A DNA stretch of 64,000 bases from the NCBI RefSeq assembly GCF_010728325.1, contig NZ_AP022570.1, positions 2,356,001-2,420,000 of the forward strand. Direction: 5' to 3'. The position numbers were made by a program, and so were the translations under genes. Below, in pieces: positions 51,648-60,663 of the stretch (positions within the stretch are counted from its first letter, which is position 1; every line of letters starts with the position of its first letter). Below the pieces are notes generated by a model that searched no databases, had not been told where the DNA came from, and saw nothing but the letters and a program-made list of their open reading frames with translations. The stretch comes from Mycolicibacterium poriferae (lineage in GTDB: Bacteria; Actinomycetota; Actinomycetes; Mycobacteriales; Mycobacteriaceae).

Positions 51648-52832
51648 ATGCGGGTGCTCGACGGCGTACGGGTACTGGATTTCGGCCGCTTCATCGCCGC
51701 GCCGTGGTGTTCGGCCCTGCTGGCCGACATGGGCGCCGACGTCATCCGCGTCGAGAAGCGGGACGGCGGGGAGGACCGGTGGGTGCAAGCGGTCACCGAG
51801 ACCGGCGAAGGCGCAACCTTCCTGCAGTGCAACCGCAACAAGCGCTCGCTGACGCTGGACACCACGACCGACGAGGGCCGAGCGGTCACCCGTCGGCTGG
51901 TGACCGGCGCCGACATCGTGGTCGCCAACATGCCTGCCGCCGGCATGCGGGCCAATGGACTGGATTACGAATCGCTGCGGGCGGTCAAGCCGGACATCAT
52001 CCTGGCCAGCGCCACCGCGTACGGCGAGGGTGGCCCCTACAGCGACCGCATCGGCTTCGACGGGGCAGGACAGGTCATGTCGGGCGCGACCTACCGTCAG
52101 GGCCTACCGGATCAACCCATTCGCACAGTGGTCCCGTACGCCGACTTCGGCACGGCGCTGACGCTGACCATCGGTGTGATGATGGCGCTGTATCACCGCG
52201 ACCGCACCGGGGTGGGCCAGCATGTCGAAGGAGCATTGCTACCGACCGCGCTGATGTTGTCCAACGCCTTCCTGATCGAACGCGACCTGCTGAGCGCCGA
52301 CAAGCCCCGGATGGCCAACCAGGGCACGTCCGTGGCGCCCTGCGATCTGTACCGCACCCGCGACGGTGGCTGGGTGCTGCTCCAGGTCGCCGGGCAACCG
52401 ATGTTCAAGCGGTGGTGCCGGCTGATCGGGCGCCCCGAACTCTACGACGACCCCAGATTCGCCGACGACGACCTGCGCTGGCGCCACGGCGACGAACTCA
52501 ACGACATCATGAGTCGGTGGTGCGCAGAGAAGACCAAGGCTGAGGTTCTGGGGCTGCTCGAGTCGGCGAAACTCCCGGCCGCGCCGATGCACTCGACTCA
52601 GGAGGTCCTCGACGACGCCCACATCAACGAGATGGGTTACCTGCAGAGGGTGGCGTTCCCCGGCGCCGCGCACCACGTCCCGATCATCGAGACACCGTTC
52701 CGGCTCTCGGAGACTCCCGGTGAAATCCGCAGGCGTGCACCCCTGCTGGGGGAGCACTCCGACGAGGTACTGCGTGAGGCGGGCTATTCCGACGCCGACA
52801 TCGACGGCCTGCGCGCCCGCCTGGTCATCTGA
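51648..52832 (+). CDS. CaiB/BaiF family CoA transferase
   Basis: A 394-residue class III CoA transferase. The start MRVLDGVRVLDFGRFIAAPWCSALLADMGADVIRVEKRDGGEDRW is the family signature; ADFGTALTLTIGVMMALYHR follows at about 165-190 next to the expected catalytic Asp. Members move CoA between carboxylic acids. ATG 51648 has AGGAGGGG nine bases upstream and is preferred over ATG 51624. The 3' end overlaps the convergent synthetase gene by 8 bp. Confidence 0.92.
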   Translation: MRVLDGVRVLDFGRFIAAPWCSALLADMGADVIRVEKRDGGEDRWVQAVTETGEGATFLQCNRNKRSLTLDTTTDEGRAVTRRLVTGADIVVANMPAAGMRANGLDYESLRAVKPDIILASATAYGEGGPYSDRIGFDGAGQVMSGATYRQGLPDQPIRTVVPYADFGTALTLTIGVMMALYHRDRTGVGQHVEGALLPTALMLSNAFLIERDLLSADKPRMANQGTSVAPCDLYRTRDGGWVLLQVAGQPMFKRWCRLIGRPELYDDPRFADDDLRWRHGDELNDIMSRWCAEKTKAEVLGLLESAKLPAAPMHSTQEVLDDAHINEMGYLQRVAFPGAAHHVPIIETPFRLSETPGEIRRRAPLLGEHSDEVLREAGYSDADIDGLRARLVI

Positions 52833-54345
52833 GCAAGAGCATGGCCCGCAACCGGGCCGCATCGACCTTTCCGGTGGCCCCGCGGGGCACCGCGTCCTCG
52901 TCGTCGAGCAGCGCCCACACCGTGGGAACCTTGAAGGGGCTGAGCACCGCCCTGGCTGCGGCGCGCAGGTCCGCGACGGTCGTCGGTGCGTCGCACACGA
53001 CGGCGGCGCCGACCCGCTCACCCGCCGGGCCCGCGACGTTGGTCACAAAGGCCGCCCGGACACCGGTCAGGCCGCGTAGCGCCCGCTCGACTTCGCTCGG
53101 ATACACCGTGGCTCCGCTGACCTTGAACATGTCGTCGGCCCGGCCGTCGAAGAACAGGAATTTGTCGGCGTCGAGGTGCCCGAGATCGCCGGTGGGGTAG
53201 TACCGGTCGGCGGTGAAGACCTCTTCTCTGCTGCGCCGGCAGATGCCCTGCATCACGTGAGGTCCCCGGATCTGGATCATGCCGGCCTCACCCGTGGACA
53301 CCGGTGTGCCGGTGTCGGGATCGACCACCCGCACCGTCATCCCGTCGAACGGCTTTCCGCAGCTGCCCCAGGCGGATTCGGGCATGTCGGTGTCGGCCGG
53401 GTAGCCGCAGTAGGGGCCGAACGACTCGGTCATGCCGAACAGCCGGGCCCTGGACCCCGGCCGGGATCTCTCGCCTTCGGGGAGCAGCGCCTCGAGGCTG
53501 CCGGGCTTCAGCGCGCTGAGGTCGGCCGGCGCCGCGCCGGCCTGGTCGCGGTGGCGGGCCAGCGCGTCGGCCTGGTCCGGCCAGCCGCGGAACAGCGTCA
53601 CCCCCTCGGCGGTCAGCAGCCGCAACGTCGAATCCGGTTCGGGCACCGCCTCGGTCACCAGGGTGGCGCCGGCGACCAGTGCCGACATCAAGCCGCCGGC
53701 GAATCCGCCGACCCAGAAGAACGGCATCGGCAGGTACAGCCGGGTGTCGGCGTCCACGCGGCGGGCCGCCAGCCCGGACCGTACGGCGTCGATGGCGTTG
53801 CCGTGGGAGTGCCGGACACCCTTGGGGGCGCCGCTGCTGCCCGAGGTGAACAGGATGGCCAGCGGGTCGGCCGGGCGCACGGTCCGCGCCAGCACGTCGG
53901 CGACCCGGTGTGCCGCCCCACCGCCTTCGGCGGGCAGCGCCGCGGTCCGGTGCACAGTCCGCAGCGCGGGCAGGTCACCGGCCGGCGGCAGGTCATCCAG
54001 ATAGCGCCGCCCCCGGAACTCGTCGACCGCTATCAGGTGCTGCACGGCTGCGGTCCGCAGCGCCGCGCTCAACTCCGGCGGGGTGAACAGGGTGCTCAGC
54101 GGAACCAGCACGGCGCCGACCCTGGTCAGCGCGAACGCGATTCGAGCCCACTGCACGCCGTTGGGCATGAGCAAGCCGACCCGGCAGCCCTTGTTGATGC
54201 CGGCGTCGAGGAACGCGGCGGCCAACTCGAGGGTCTGGATGTCGAGCTCGCGGTAGGTGAGTCGTGTCCCGGGCTCCACGACGGCGTCCTTGGTGGCGTG
54301 CCGATGGGCCGCATCGCGCAGCAGGGCGTCGATCGTGTCAGCCAT
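52825..54345 (-). CDS. AMP-forming acyl-CoA synthetase (1 of 3)
   Basis: A 506-residue adenylate-forming enzyme. P-loop LAILFTSGSSGAPKGVRHSHG (about 165-185), MTESFG, YYPTGDLGHLD and the C-terminal catalytic lysine in PRGATGKVDAARL. It activates a carboxylate as acyl-CoA via acyl-AMP. Last gene of a six-gene leftward operon; overlaps the preceding synthetase by 8 bp. Short-to-medium or cyclic acids fit the size, but specificity cannot be read. Confidence 0.92.
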   Translation of the reverse strand: MADTIDALLRDAAHRHATKDAVVEPGTRLTYRELDIQTLELAAAFLDAGINKGCRVGLLMPNGVQWARIAFALTRVGAVLVPLSTLFTPPELSAALRTAAVQHLIAVDEFRGRRYLDDLPPAGDLPALRTVHRTAALPAEGGGAAHRVADVLARTVRPADPLAILFTSGSSGAPKGVRHSHGNAIDAVRSGLAARRVDADTRLYLPMPFFWVGGFAGGLMSALVAGATLVTEAVPEPDSTLRLLTAEGVTLFRGWPDQADALARHRDQAGAAPADLSALKPGSLEALLPEGERSRPGSRARLFGMTESFGPYCGYPADTDMPESAWGSCGKPFDGMTVRVVDPDTGTPVSTGEAGMIQIRGPHVMQGICRRSREEVFTADRYYPTGDLGHLDADKFLFFDGRADDMFKVSGATVYPSEVERALRGLTGVRAAFVTNVAGPAGERVGAAVVCDAPTTVADLRAAARAVLSPFKVPTVWALLDDEDAVPRGATGKVDAARLRAMLLLR

Positions 54346-55897
54346 CGAAGAGCTCTGTCAGTGCGGCGAGATCCACCTTGCCGCTGGAGCGCAGCGGGAG
54401 GTCGGCGCGCCGGATGGCGGCGAACCGGCGCGGGATCTTGTAGCTGGACAGCCGGGTGCGCAGCCCGTCGCGCAACCGCTGGTCGTCGACGGGGTCGCCG
54501 CCGTCGGTGGCGATGACCGCGGCGACGACCTGACCACGTTGCGGATGGGCAAGGCCGAGAACGTGGACGGTGGCATCGACGCCGAGGGCCTCGCACACCT
54601 CGGCGAGCGCGTTCTCCACTTCCGGGGGAGCGACGTTGGCGCCCGCGGTCTTGATCATCGAGCCTGCCCGCCCGAGGAAGTAGAACAAGCCGTCGTCGTC
54701 GCGGCGCACCAGATCGCCGGTGTGGAACCAGCCGTCTTCATCGAAGCAGTCCTCCCGGCGCCTGCCGTAGTAGCCCTGCATCAGGTGCGGGCCGCGCACC
54801 AGCAGCTCGCCGGTGCCTGCCTCGGCGCCGGTGCCGGGGTCGATCACGCGGGTCTGGAAACCTGGTGCCGGATGGCCGTAGGAGCCCCGGCGGGACTCGG
54901 GTTGATCGGATTCGTCGCCGCTGATCAGTATCACGCTGCCGGTCTCGGTCATGCCCAGCATGTTGTGCCGCAGCTGCGGGTCCGCAGGCCGGACCTCGGA
55001 TGCCATGATCGGGTACAGGTTGCCGCGCCGCATCGAGCTCAGATCCCGGGCGCCAAAGCTCGGGTGGCGGACCAGGTGAGCGATGCCGGCGGCGAATCCG
55101 TTGGTGATGGTGGGCTTTTCGGCCTCGAGCAGATCGAGCGTGGCGGCCGGGTCGGTGGCGTTGGAGCAGATCAGGGTGGCTCCGGCCACCGCGGTGGCCA
55201 GCAGGCCGAAGGCGAAGCCGCCGATCCAGAAGAACGGCGAGTTGCAGAACAGCCGGTCGTCGCGGCCGAGCCGACGGATCGCGTTGAGGTTGTGCTGATG
55301 GGTGAGCAGCCCCTGGTGGGTGTGTACCACTCCCTTGGGCGTGCTGGTGGATCCGGAGGTGTAGATGACGGCCAGAACGTCGCACCCGTCGACATCGTCC
55401 TCGAGCGCCGTCACGGTGACGTGGCGCGGGTCGATCGCCGCAAGCTCGTCGGTGAACAGCACGTGGCGCAGCACCGGCACCGCCGCGCACATGATCGGGC
55501 CGGACGCCGGCAGCGCCTCGCCGAGCGCCTCGGTCAGCCGCTGCACGTAGTCGTGCGAACGATGGGACCGCGTCGCCAGCAGCACCGCCACATCGCTGTC
55601 GACGAGTTGGCCGAGCAGCTCCGGAGCGGTGCTGAACGTCGAGAACGGCACCACCACCGCGCCGATACGGGCGGCCGCGAAGAGCCCGACGACGAAGTCC
55701 GCACCGTTGGGGTACAGCAGCCCGATGTGCGAACCCCTGCCCACACCGAGGGCTACCAGCCGAGCCGCGACTTCCGCGGAGCGGGCGGCGGCCTGGGCGT
55801 AGCTCAGACGCTCGTCGTCACAGATCAGCAGGGCCTTGTCGCCCAGAGTAGACCGGGCGCGCAGCAGTGCCGGTACGGTGTCGTGCGCGCCGCTCAT
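54338..55897 (-). CDS. AMP-forming acyl-CoA synthetase (2 of 3)
   Basis: A 519-residue adenylate-forming enzyme. LAVIYTSGSTSTPKGVVHTHQG is the P-loop, GMTETGSV the A5 motif, WFHTGDLVRRD the A7 motif and LRSSGKVDLAAL carries the A10 lysine. ATG 55897 overlaps the stop of the third synthetase (ATGA). Similar to its neighbour over the whole length, so the pair is likely a tandem duplication. Confidence 0.93.
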   Translation of the reverse strand: MSGAHDTVPALLRARSTLGDKALLICDDERLSYAQAAARSAEVAARLVALGVGRGSHIGLLYPNGADFVVGLFAAARIGAVVVPFSTFSTAPELLGQLVDSDVAVLLATRSHRSHDYVQRLTEALGEALPASGPIMCAAVPVLRHVLFTDELAAIDPRHVTVTALEDDVDGCDVLAVIYTSGSTSTPKGVVHTHQGLLTHQHNLNAIRRLGRDDRLFCNSPFFWIGGFAFGLLATAVAGATLICSNATDPAATLDLLEAEKPTITNGFAAGIAHLVRHPSFGARDLSSMRRGNLYPIMASEVRPADPQLRHNMLGMTETGSVILISGDESDQPESRRGSYGHPAPGFQTRVIDPGTGAEAGTGELLVRGPHLMQGYYGRRREDCFDEDGWFHTGDLVRRDDDGLFYFLGRAGSMIKTAGANVAPPEVENALAEVCEALGVDATVHVLGLAHPQRGQVVAAVIATDGGDPVDDQRLRDGLRTRLSSYKIPRRFAAIRRADLPLRSSGKVDLAALTELFDG

Positions 55898-57342
55898 ACC
55901 CGGACGAAGTGGGATCGGACAGCGGTCAGGTCGGGCTTGCCCGACGGGGTCCGGGGAATCGCGTCGACGATGACGATCTCGCTGGGCATCTCGTAGCGGG
56001 CCAGCCGCGTGTTCAGGAAATCCAGCAGGTCGTCCGCGGTGGCCGAGGCGCCCGCGCGCAGCTCGACCAGCGCGACCGGGGTGTCCCCGAGCCGGGGGTC
56101 GGGCAGACCGACCACCGACGCGCCCTGCACCGCCGGATGGTGTTCCAGCGCGGCGCGCACGTCGTCGGGCATCACCTTGAAACCGCCTCGGATGATGGCC
56201 TGATCGGCGCGTCCGAGGATCCACAGGAATCCGTCGGCGTCGATGCGGGCGATGTCGGTGGTGCGCAGCCACTCCGCGTCGGGGCCGAGCTGAGCCGGTT
56301 TCACCTCGAGCAGGCCGGGCTGGTCGGCCGGCAGTGGCTTCCCGGAGTCCGCGTCCACGACGCGAAGCCGCGCGCCGGGGTTGGCCCGCCCGACACTGCC
56401 TCGTTTGGCCTGCCAGTGTTCCCGGTGATCGGCCAGCGTCCAGCCGGCCACGCCGCCACCGAATTCCGTTGCCGCGTAGGAGGTCAGCACGGGGATGCCG
56501 AACTTCTCGGTGAACGCGTCCGCGTCGTCGGCCGACAATGGCGCGGTCCCGGAGGTGACCGCGCTGACCCCTGCGAGGTCGGCGCGGGTCAGATCCGAGT
56601 GCAATACCATCCGCAGTGCGGCGGGGACCAGCGACACCGCGCGGGGCCGGTACTCGCGCACCGCGCGCGCCCACAGGTCCAGGTCGAACCGGCGCAGCAG
56701 CACGAACGGTCGCGCTTCGGCGATGCACAGCAGTACCCGGAACACCCCGCCGACGTGGACCAGCGGAGAGTTGACGATGGCGATGCCGCTTCGCACCCGC
56801 GTCGGTGCGGCGGCCTGCTCGGGATCGGCGCCGATGACGCTGCGGGCCAACATGTCGTAGGTCAGGTCGACCCGTTTGGGCGGCCCGGTGGTTCCGCTGG
56901 TCAGCATCCGCACCGCGACGCCGGGCCGGCCGGGGTCGTCGGACGCGGTGCCTTCGCTGACCGAGGGTGGGGTCCGCAGATCGCTGATCGCAATCCTGGT
57001 CGCGTCGGACTCGCCGGCCAGCGCGGTCAGGTCGCCGGCCAGACCGACGAGCACCGGCAGCCGCAACGCCTCGATGTCCGCGCGGGTCCGGTCGTCGCCG
57101 CGACCCGGGTTGATCACCACCACGGTGCCTCCCGCAGAGAGCACCCCGAGCAGGGCTGCGACGTGGGCGGGCTCGTTGCGCAGCATGATCCCGACCCGGG
57201 CCCGGCCGGCCAGCGCCGCCACCCTGCGGGCCAGGGTGGCCACCTCGGCGAAGGTGTGCCAGGTGCCGTCGAACTCGAGCGCCCGCGCGGCGGGGTCGAG
57301 GTCGAGCACCGCGTCGATACGTCGCGACAGGGGGTGGCTCAT
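55894..57342 (-). CDS. AMP-forming acyl-CoA synthetase (3 of 3)
   Basis: A 482-residue adenylate-forming enzyme, more distant from the other two. P-loop VRMLTSGTTGPPKRVDLTYD has Arg where the usual second Lys stands (PPKR). A5 is SYAATEFGGGVAG, A7 WLRTTDIARIDADG and A10 PRTPSGKPDLTAV. The ATG at 57342 shares one base with the stop of the crotonase before it (TGATG). Confidence 0.9.
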   Translation of the reverse strand: MSHPLSRRIDAVLDLDPAARALEFDGTWHTFAEVATLARRVAALAGRARVGIMLRNEPAHVAALLGVLSAGGTVVVINPGRGDDRTRADIEALRLPVLVGLAGDLTALAGESDATRIAISDLRTPPSVSEGTASDDPGRPGVAVRMLTSGTTGPPKRVDLTYDMLARSVIGADPEQAAAPTRVRSGIAIVNSPLVHVGGVFRVLLCIAEARPFVLLRRFDLDLWARAVREYRPRAVSLVPAALRMVLHSDLTRADLAGVSAVTSGTAPLSADDADAFTEKFGIPVLTSYAATEFGGGVAGWTLADHREHWQAKRGSVGRANPGARLRVVDADSGKPLPADQPGLLEVKPAQLGPDAEWLRTTDIARIDADGFLWILGRADQAIIRGGFKVMPDDVRAALEHHPAVQGASVVGLPDPRLGDTPVALVELRAGASATADDLLDFLNTRLARYEMPSEIVIVDAIPRTPSGKPDLTAVRSHFVRV

Positions 57343-58124
57343 CAGCGGATCCGGGGTTTCGTCTTCGGGACGGGCCGCTCGGCGAGTTCGGCCTTGGCGA
57401 TCGGATTGCCCAGCCGGGTGTAGATCAAGCCCTGGTCCATCGCCGCCCGGTAGGGCTTGTCGAGAGATTCCCAGATCGCCTTGACGGTGCCCTGGGTGGC
57501 GGTCGGCGGCTTGGCGGCGATGCACGCCGCGATGTCGTGGGCACGGTCCCAGAGTTGTTGTTCGCCGACCACTTCGGTGACCAGCCCGATGCGCAGCGCG
57601 GTCTGTGCGCCGACCCGCTCGTCGTTGCCCATCAACGCCATCCGCAGCGTGTCGCCCAGCCCGACGCGGCGCATCAGCCCGACCGGCTCCAGCGCCGAGA
57701 CCAGGCCGGCGCTGACGTGGGAGTCGAAGAACGTCGCCCCGTCGGAGCAGATCACCACGTCGGCCTCGTTGACGAAATACAGCGCGCCCGCGGTACACAT
57801 GCCCTGCACCGCGCAAACCACCGGCTTCCACATCTTCTGCCACTTCGGACTGAGCAGCTCACCAGGATCCTCGTGGTTCCAGACGATGTCGGGCTGCCCG
57901 TAACTGGACTTGACATCCAGGCCCGCCGAGAACGCGCGCTCGCCCGCGGCGCGCAGCACCACCGCGTTGATCGCCTCGTCGTCTTTGATCAGGTGCCAGA
58001 CCTGCCGCATCTCCTCGCACATCCGGCGGTTGAACGAGTTCAGCGCCTCCGGGCGGTTCAGGGTGACCGTCGCGACCCGGTCTCGATGGTCCAGGTCGAG
58101 CAGAACGGTTTCGAAGTCCTCCAT
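57342..58124 (-). CDS. Enoyl-CoA hydratase/isomerase-like protein (crotonase)
   Basis: A 260-residue crotonase. Oxyanion-hole strands are seen in GERAFSAGLDVKS and GMCTAGALYFVNEADVVICSDGATFFDSHVSAGL. The two glutamates of classical hydratase (GCELA and PExxLG) are replaced (Leu/Phe region and SHVSAG), so the reaction may be isomerisation, C-C hydrolysis or dehydration of an unusual acyl-CoA. Lies between another crotonase (10 bp before) and the third synthetase. Confidence 0.88.
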   Translation of the reverse strand: MEDFETVLLDLDHRDRVATVTLNRPEALNSFNRRMCEEMRQVWHLIKDDEAINAVVLRAAGERAFSAGLDVKSSYGQPDIVWNHEDPGELLSPKWQKMWKPVVCAVQGMCTAGALYFVNEADVVICSDGATFFDSHVSAGLVSALEPVGLMRRVGLGDTLRMALMGNDERVGAQTALRIGLVTEVVGEQQLWDRAHDIAACIAAKPPTATQGTVKAIWESLDKPYRAAMDQGLIYTRLGNPIAKAELAERPVPKTKPRIR

Positions 58125-58134
58125 CGGTGAACCC

Positions 58135-58968
58135 TTACCGGCACTGCCAGTTCGGGGTGCGCTTCTCCACGAACGCCAGTGGCCCCTCCTGGGCGTCCTC
58201 GGTGCGCACCACCCGTTCGCGGAATGTCTCGGCGAGAATCTCGCCCTCCAGCAGCGGCAGGTCCAGCGTCTTGTGGATGGCCAGCCGGGTGCCGCGCACG
58301 GCCAGGGGGGCGTTCGAGTTGACGATGTCGGCGATCTCGTGGGCCCGCTCGAGCAGCCGCTCGTGTTCGACCACCTCGGTGACCATCCCGAGCTCGTAGG
58401 CACGCTGCGCACTCATCCGCTCGTGCTTGCCCGTCAGCGCCATCCGCAGCGCCACCGAGCGGGGCAGCGCCCGCGCCAGCCGCACCATCTCCCGGGCGGC
58501 CACCAACCCGATGCTGACGTGGGGGTCGAAGAACGTCGCCTTGTCCGACGCGATCACGATGTCACCGGTGGTCACCCAGTCCAGTCCGGCGCCGCAGCAG
58601 ATGCCGTTGATCGCCGCCAGCACCGGTTTGGCCATCCGGCGAAACGGGGGAGTGCCCTCCTGTGGGGCCTCCCACTGGTCGTAGGTGGACAGATAGGGCC
58701 GCTCGTAGATGACCCTGCCGTCCTCGGGGATCTCCGTGACGTCGGCTCCGGTGCAGAACGCGCGGCCGTTGCCGGTGACGATCATCAACCAGACGTCGTC
58801 GTCGTTCTCGGCCTCGTCGTAGGCGGCCCGCAGTTCGGTAATCATTTTCGGCGACAACGCGTTGAGCGCCTCCGGGCGATTCAGCGTGATGGTCGCGGTG
58901 TGACCCGTCACCTCGTAGGTGATGGTGTCGCGGTTGCCGGGTGTGCCCACGTGGTGTCCTTCGCTCAT
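58135..58968 (-). CDS. Enoyl-CoA hydratase/isomerase-like protein (crotonase)
   Basis: A 277-residue crotonase with NGRAFCTGADVTE and GICCGAGLDWVTTGDIVIASDKATFFDPHVSIGL. Like its downstream neighbour it has DPHVSIGL in place of the PE-containing catalytic loop, and Asp/Trp where GCELA has Glu. The two are similar in this segment, suggesting duplication. ATG overlaps the preceding crotonase stop. Confidence 0.9.
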   Translation of the reverse strand: MSEGHHVGTPGNRDTITYEVTGHTATITLNRPEALNALSPKMITELRAAYDEAENDDDVWLMIVTGNGRAFCTGADVTEIPEDGRVIYERPYLSTYDQWEAPQEGTPPFRRMAKPVLAAINGICCGAGLDWVTTGDIVIASDKATFFDPHVSIGLVAAREMVRLARALPRSVALRMALTGKHERMSAQRAYELGMVTEVVEHERLLERAHEIADIVNSNAPLAVRGTRLAIHKTLDLPLLEGEILAETFRERVVRTEDAQEGPLAFVEKRTPNWQCR

Positions 58969-59771
58969 CTGCCGTGGAAGTCCGGCGTGCGCCGGTCTCG
59001 GAAAGCGGCCAGACCCTCTTTGAAATCAGCGGTCCGACAAGATAGTTCGAGGCTGGCCAATTCATGGGCCATCGACTGGCCCAGCGTGGCGTGCAGGCCG
59101 TAGTTGATGGCCTGCTTGGCCAGCCCGATCGCCACCGTGGGTCCCGAGGCCAGCCGCTCGAGCAGCTCGTCGGTGGCGGTGTCGAGCTCGTCGTCGGCGA
59201 CGGCGTCGTGGATCAGTCCCCACTGCGCCGCCTCGGATCCGGTGACCTTCTCGCCCAGCAGCAGCATGCGTTTGGCCCGGCTCACCCCGGCCAGCCGCGG
59301 AAGCAGCCAGGTCGCCCCGGAGTCCGGGCTGAAGCCGCGGTCGACGAAGGGTTCCCACAACGTGGCATCGGCGTCGGCCACGGTGAAGTCGGCGGCCAGG
59401 GCCAGGTTGGCGCCCAGGCCGACCGCCCAGCCGCGCAGCCTGCACACCACCGGAAGCTGAATGGTCGCGACGAGCTCGACGAGTCGGTTGGCGGTGTGCG
59501 GGATACGGCGGGTGAGGTCGCCGGTCCTGGGGCGGCGTCCCTCGCTGTTGGTGGCCACCCAGTCGGCGCCGGCGCAGAAGTCGCCGCCGGCCCCGGTCAG
59601 GCACACCGCGCGCAACGAGTCGTCGGTGGCGGCGGCGGTCATGATGGCGACAAGGTCGTCGATCATGTTGTGGCTCAGCGAGTTACGTCTCGTCGGTCGG
59701 TCCAGGGTGATCCGCAGGACCGAACCGTTGCGGCTCTGGCGCACCGCGCCCGCGTCGGCGTCGTCACGCAC
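58965..59771 (-). CDS. Enoyl-CoA hydratase/isomerase-like protein (crotonase)
   Basis: A 268-residue crotonase and first gene of the six-gene leftward operon. GGDFCAGADWVATNSE and GWAVGLGANLALAADFTVADADATLWEPFVDRGFSPDSG line the acyl-CoA site; here the second acid position holds Asp (FVDRG). GTG 59771 is chosen; ATG 59816 would add an arginine-rich lead and place the start in the operator. Divergent from the GntR gene at 106 bp. Confidence 0.88.
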   Translation of the reverse strand: MRDDADAGAVRQSRNGSVLRITLDRPTRRNSLSHNMIDDLVAIMTAAATDDSLRAVCLTGAGGDFCAGADWVATNSEGRRPRTGDLTRRIPHTANRLVELVATIQLPVVCRLRGWAVGLGANLALAADFTVADADATLWEPFVDRGFSPDSGATWLLPRLAGVSRAKRMLLLGEKVTGSEAAQWGLIHDAVADDELDTATDELLERLASGPTVAIGLAKQAINYGLHATLGQSMAHELASLELSCRTADFKEGLAAFRDRRTPDFHGR

Positions 59772-59801
59772 CGGCTGCCGTCCTCTCCGCGCCCGGCGGC
59801 C

Positions 59802-59847
59802 TATACAGATAGCCATACCGTTGGTAGTTCGATTACTATCCTGTACA
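59802..59847. promoter_or_regulatory. Inverted repeat between the crotonase operon and gntR
   Basis: TATACAGATAG (59802-59812) is mirrored by CTATCCTGTACA (59836-59847) with one extra base, across 23 bp that hold TACCAACGGTA-like bases. A likely operator for the divergent FadR-type regulator. Confidence 0.55.
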
Positions 59848-59877
59848 ACTTAGCAAGGAAAGGCCGTCTGCGGAACA

Positions 59878-60651
59878 GTGTCAGTGCAGCGCATTCGCCA
59901 GCCCCGGGTGGCAGAACTCGTGGCTTCTCGGCTGCGCGACGACATCCTGACCGGCCGGCTGGCCGAGGGTGACGTCCTGCCGTCGCAGGAGGCCCTGTTC
60001 GCCGAGTTCGGCGTCAGCCCTCCGGCGGTGCGCGAAGCCATCCACATCCTGGAGTCCGACGGGCTGATCTCGGTCCGGCGCGGCAACGTCGGTGGGGCGG
60101 TGGTGCATCTGCCGTCGGCCGAGCGCACCGCCCAGATGATCAGCATGGTGCTGCAGACCCGCGCGGCGACGCCCGGCGACGTCAGCGAGGCGCTGCTGCA
60201 TCTGGAGCCGATCTGCGCCGGTTTGTGCGCGGCCCGCGCCGACCGCATGACCGAGGTGGTGCCGTATCTGCGGGCGGCCATCGACGCGCAGTCCGAGCAG
60301 TTCGACACCCTGGCGCGCTACGTCCCCAATGCCCGCCGGTTTCACGAAGAGCTCGTCTCACGGTGCGGCAACGAGCCGATGATCCTGCTCATCGGCGCGC
60401 TGGAGCTGATCTGGTCGGCGCACGAATCGGCCGTGTGGAGCGACGAACACCATCCCGACGACCCGATGAACCCCACGACGATGCGCGCCGCATTGCGCGA
60501 TCACCACCGGTTGCTCGACGCGATCGCCGACGGCAACACCGCCCGCGCCCAGCGGCTGGCCGCCGCGCACCTGGCCGCCGCCCGGCGCAACACGCTGGCG
60601 GCCGGTGCGGACAAGACCATCGAAGCCAAGTTGATCTCGAACCGCGACTGA
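59878..60651 (+). CDS. GntR/FadR-family regulator
   Basis: A 257-residue FadR-type regulator. HTH LPSQEALFAEFGVSPPAVREAIHILESDGLISVRRG (about 38-75) and an FCD-type helical domain with RRFHEELVSRCGN and DHHRLLDAI. Start GTG 59878; no close Shine-Dalgarno (AAGGAAAGG is 16 bases away). Starts a rightward run with a crotonase 12 bp later. Probably controls both divergent transcripts. Confidence 0.92.
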   Translation: MSVQRIRQPRVAELVASRLRDDILTGRLAEGDVLPSQEALFAEFGVSPPAVREAIHILESDGLISVRRGNVGGAVVHLPSAERTAQMISMVLQTRAATPGDVSEALLHLEPICAGLCAARADRMTEVVPYLRAAIDAQSEQFDTLARYVPNARRFHEELVSRCGNEPMILLIGALELIWSAHESAVWSDEHHPDDPMNPTTMRAALRDHHRLLDAIADGNTARAQRLAAAHLAAARRNTLAAGADKTIEAKLISNRD

Positions 60652-60663
60652 ACAGAGGATCCG

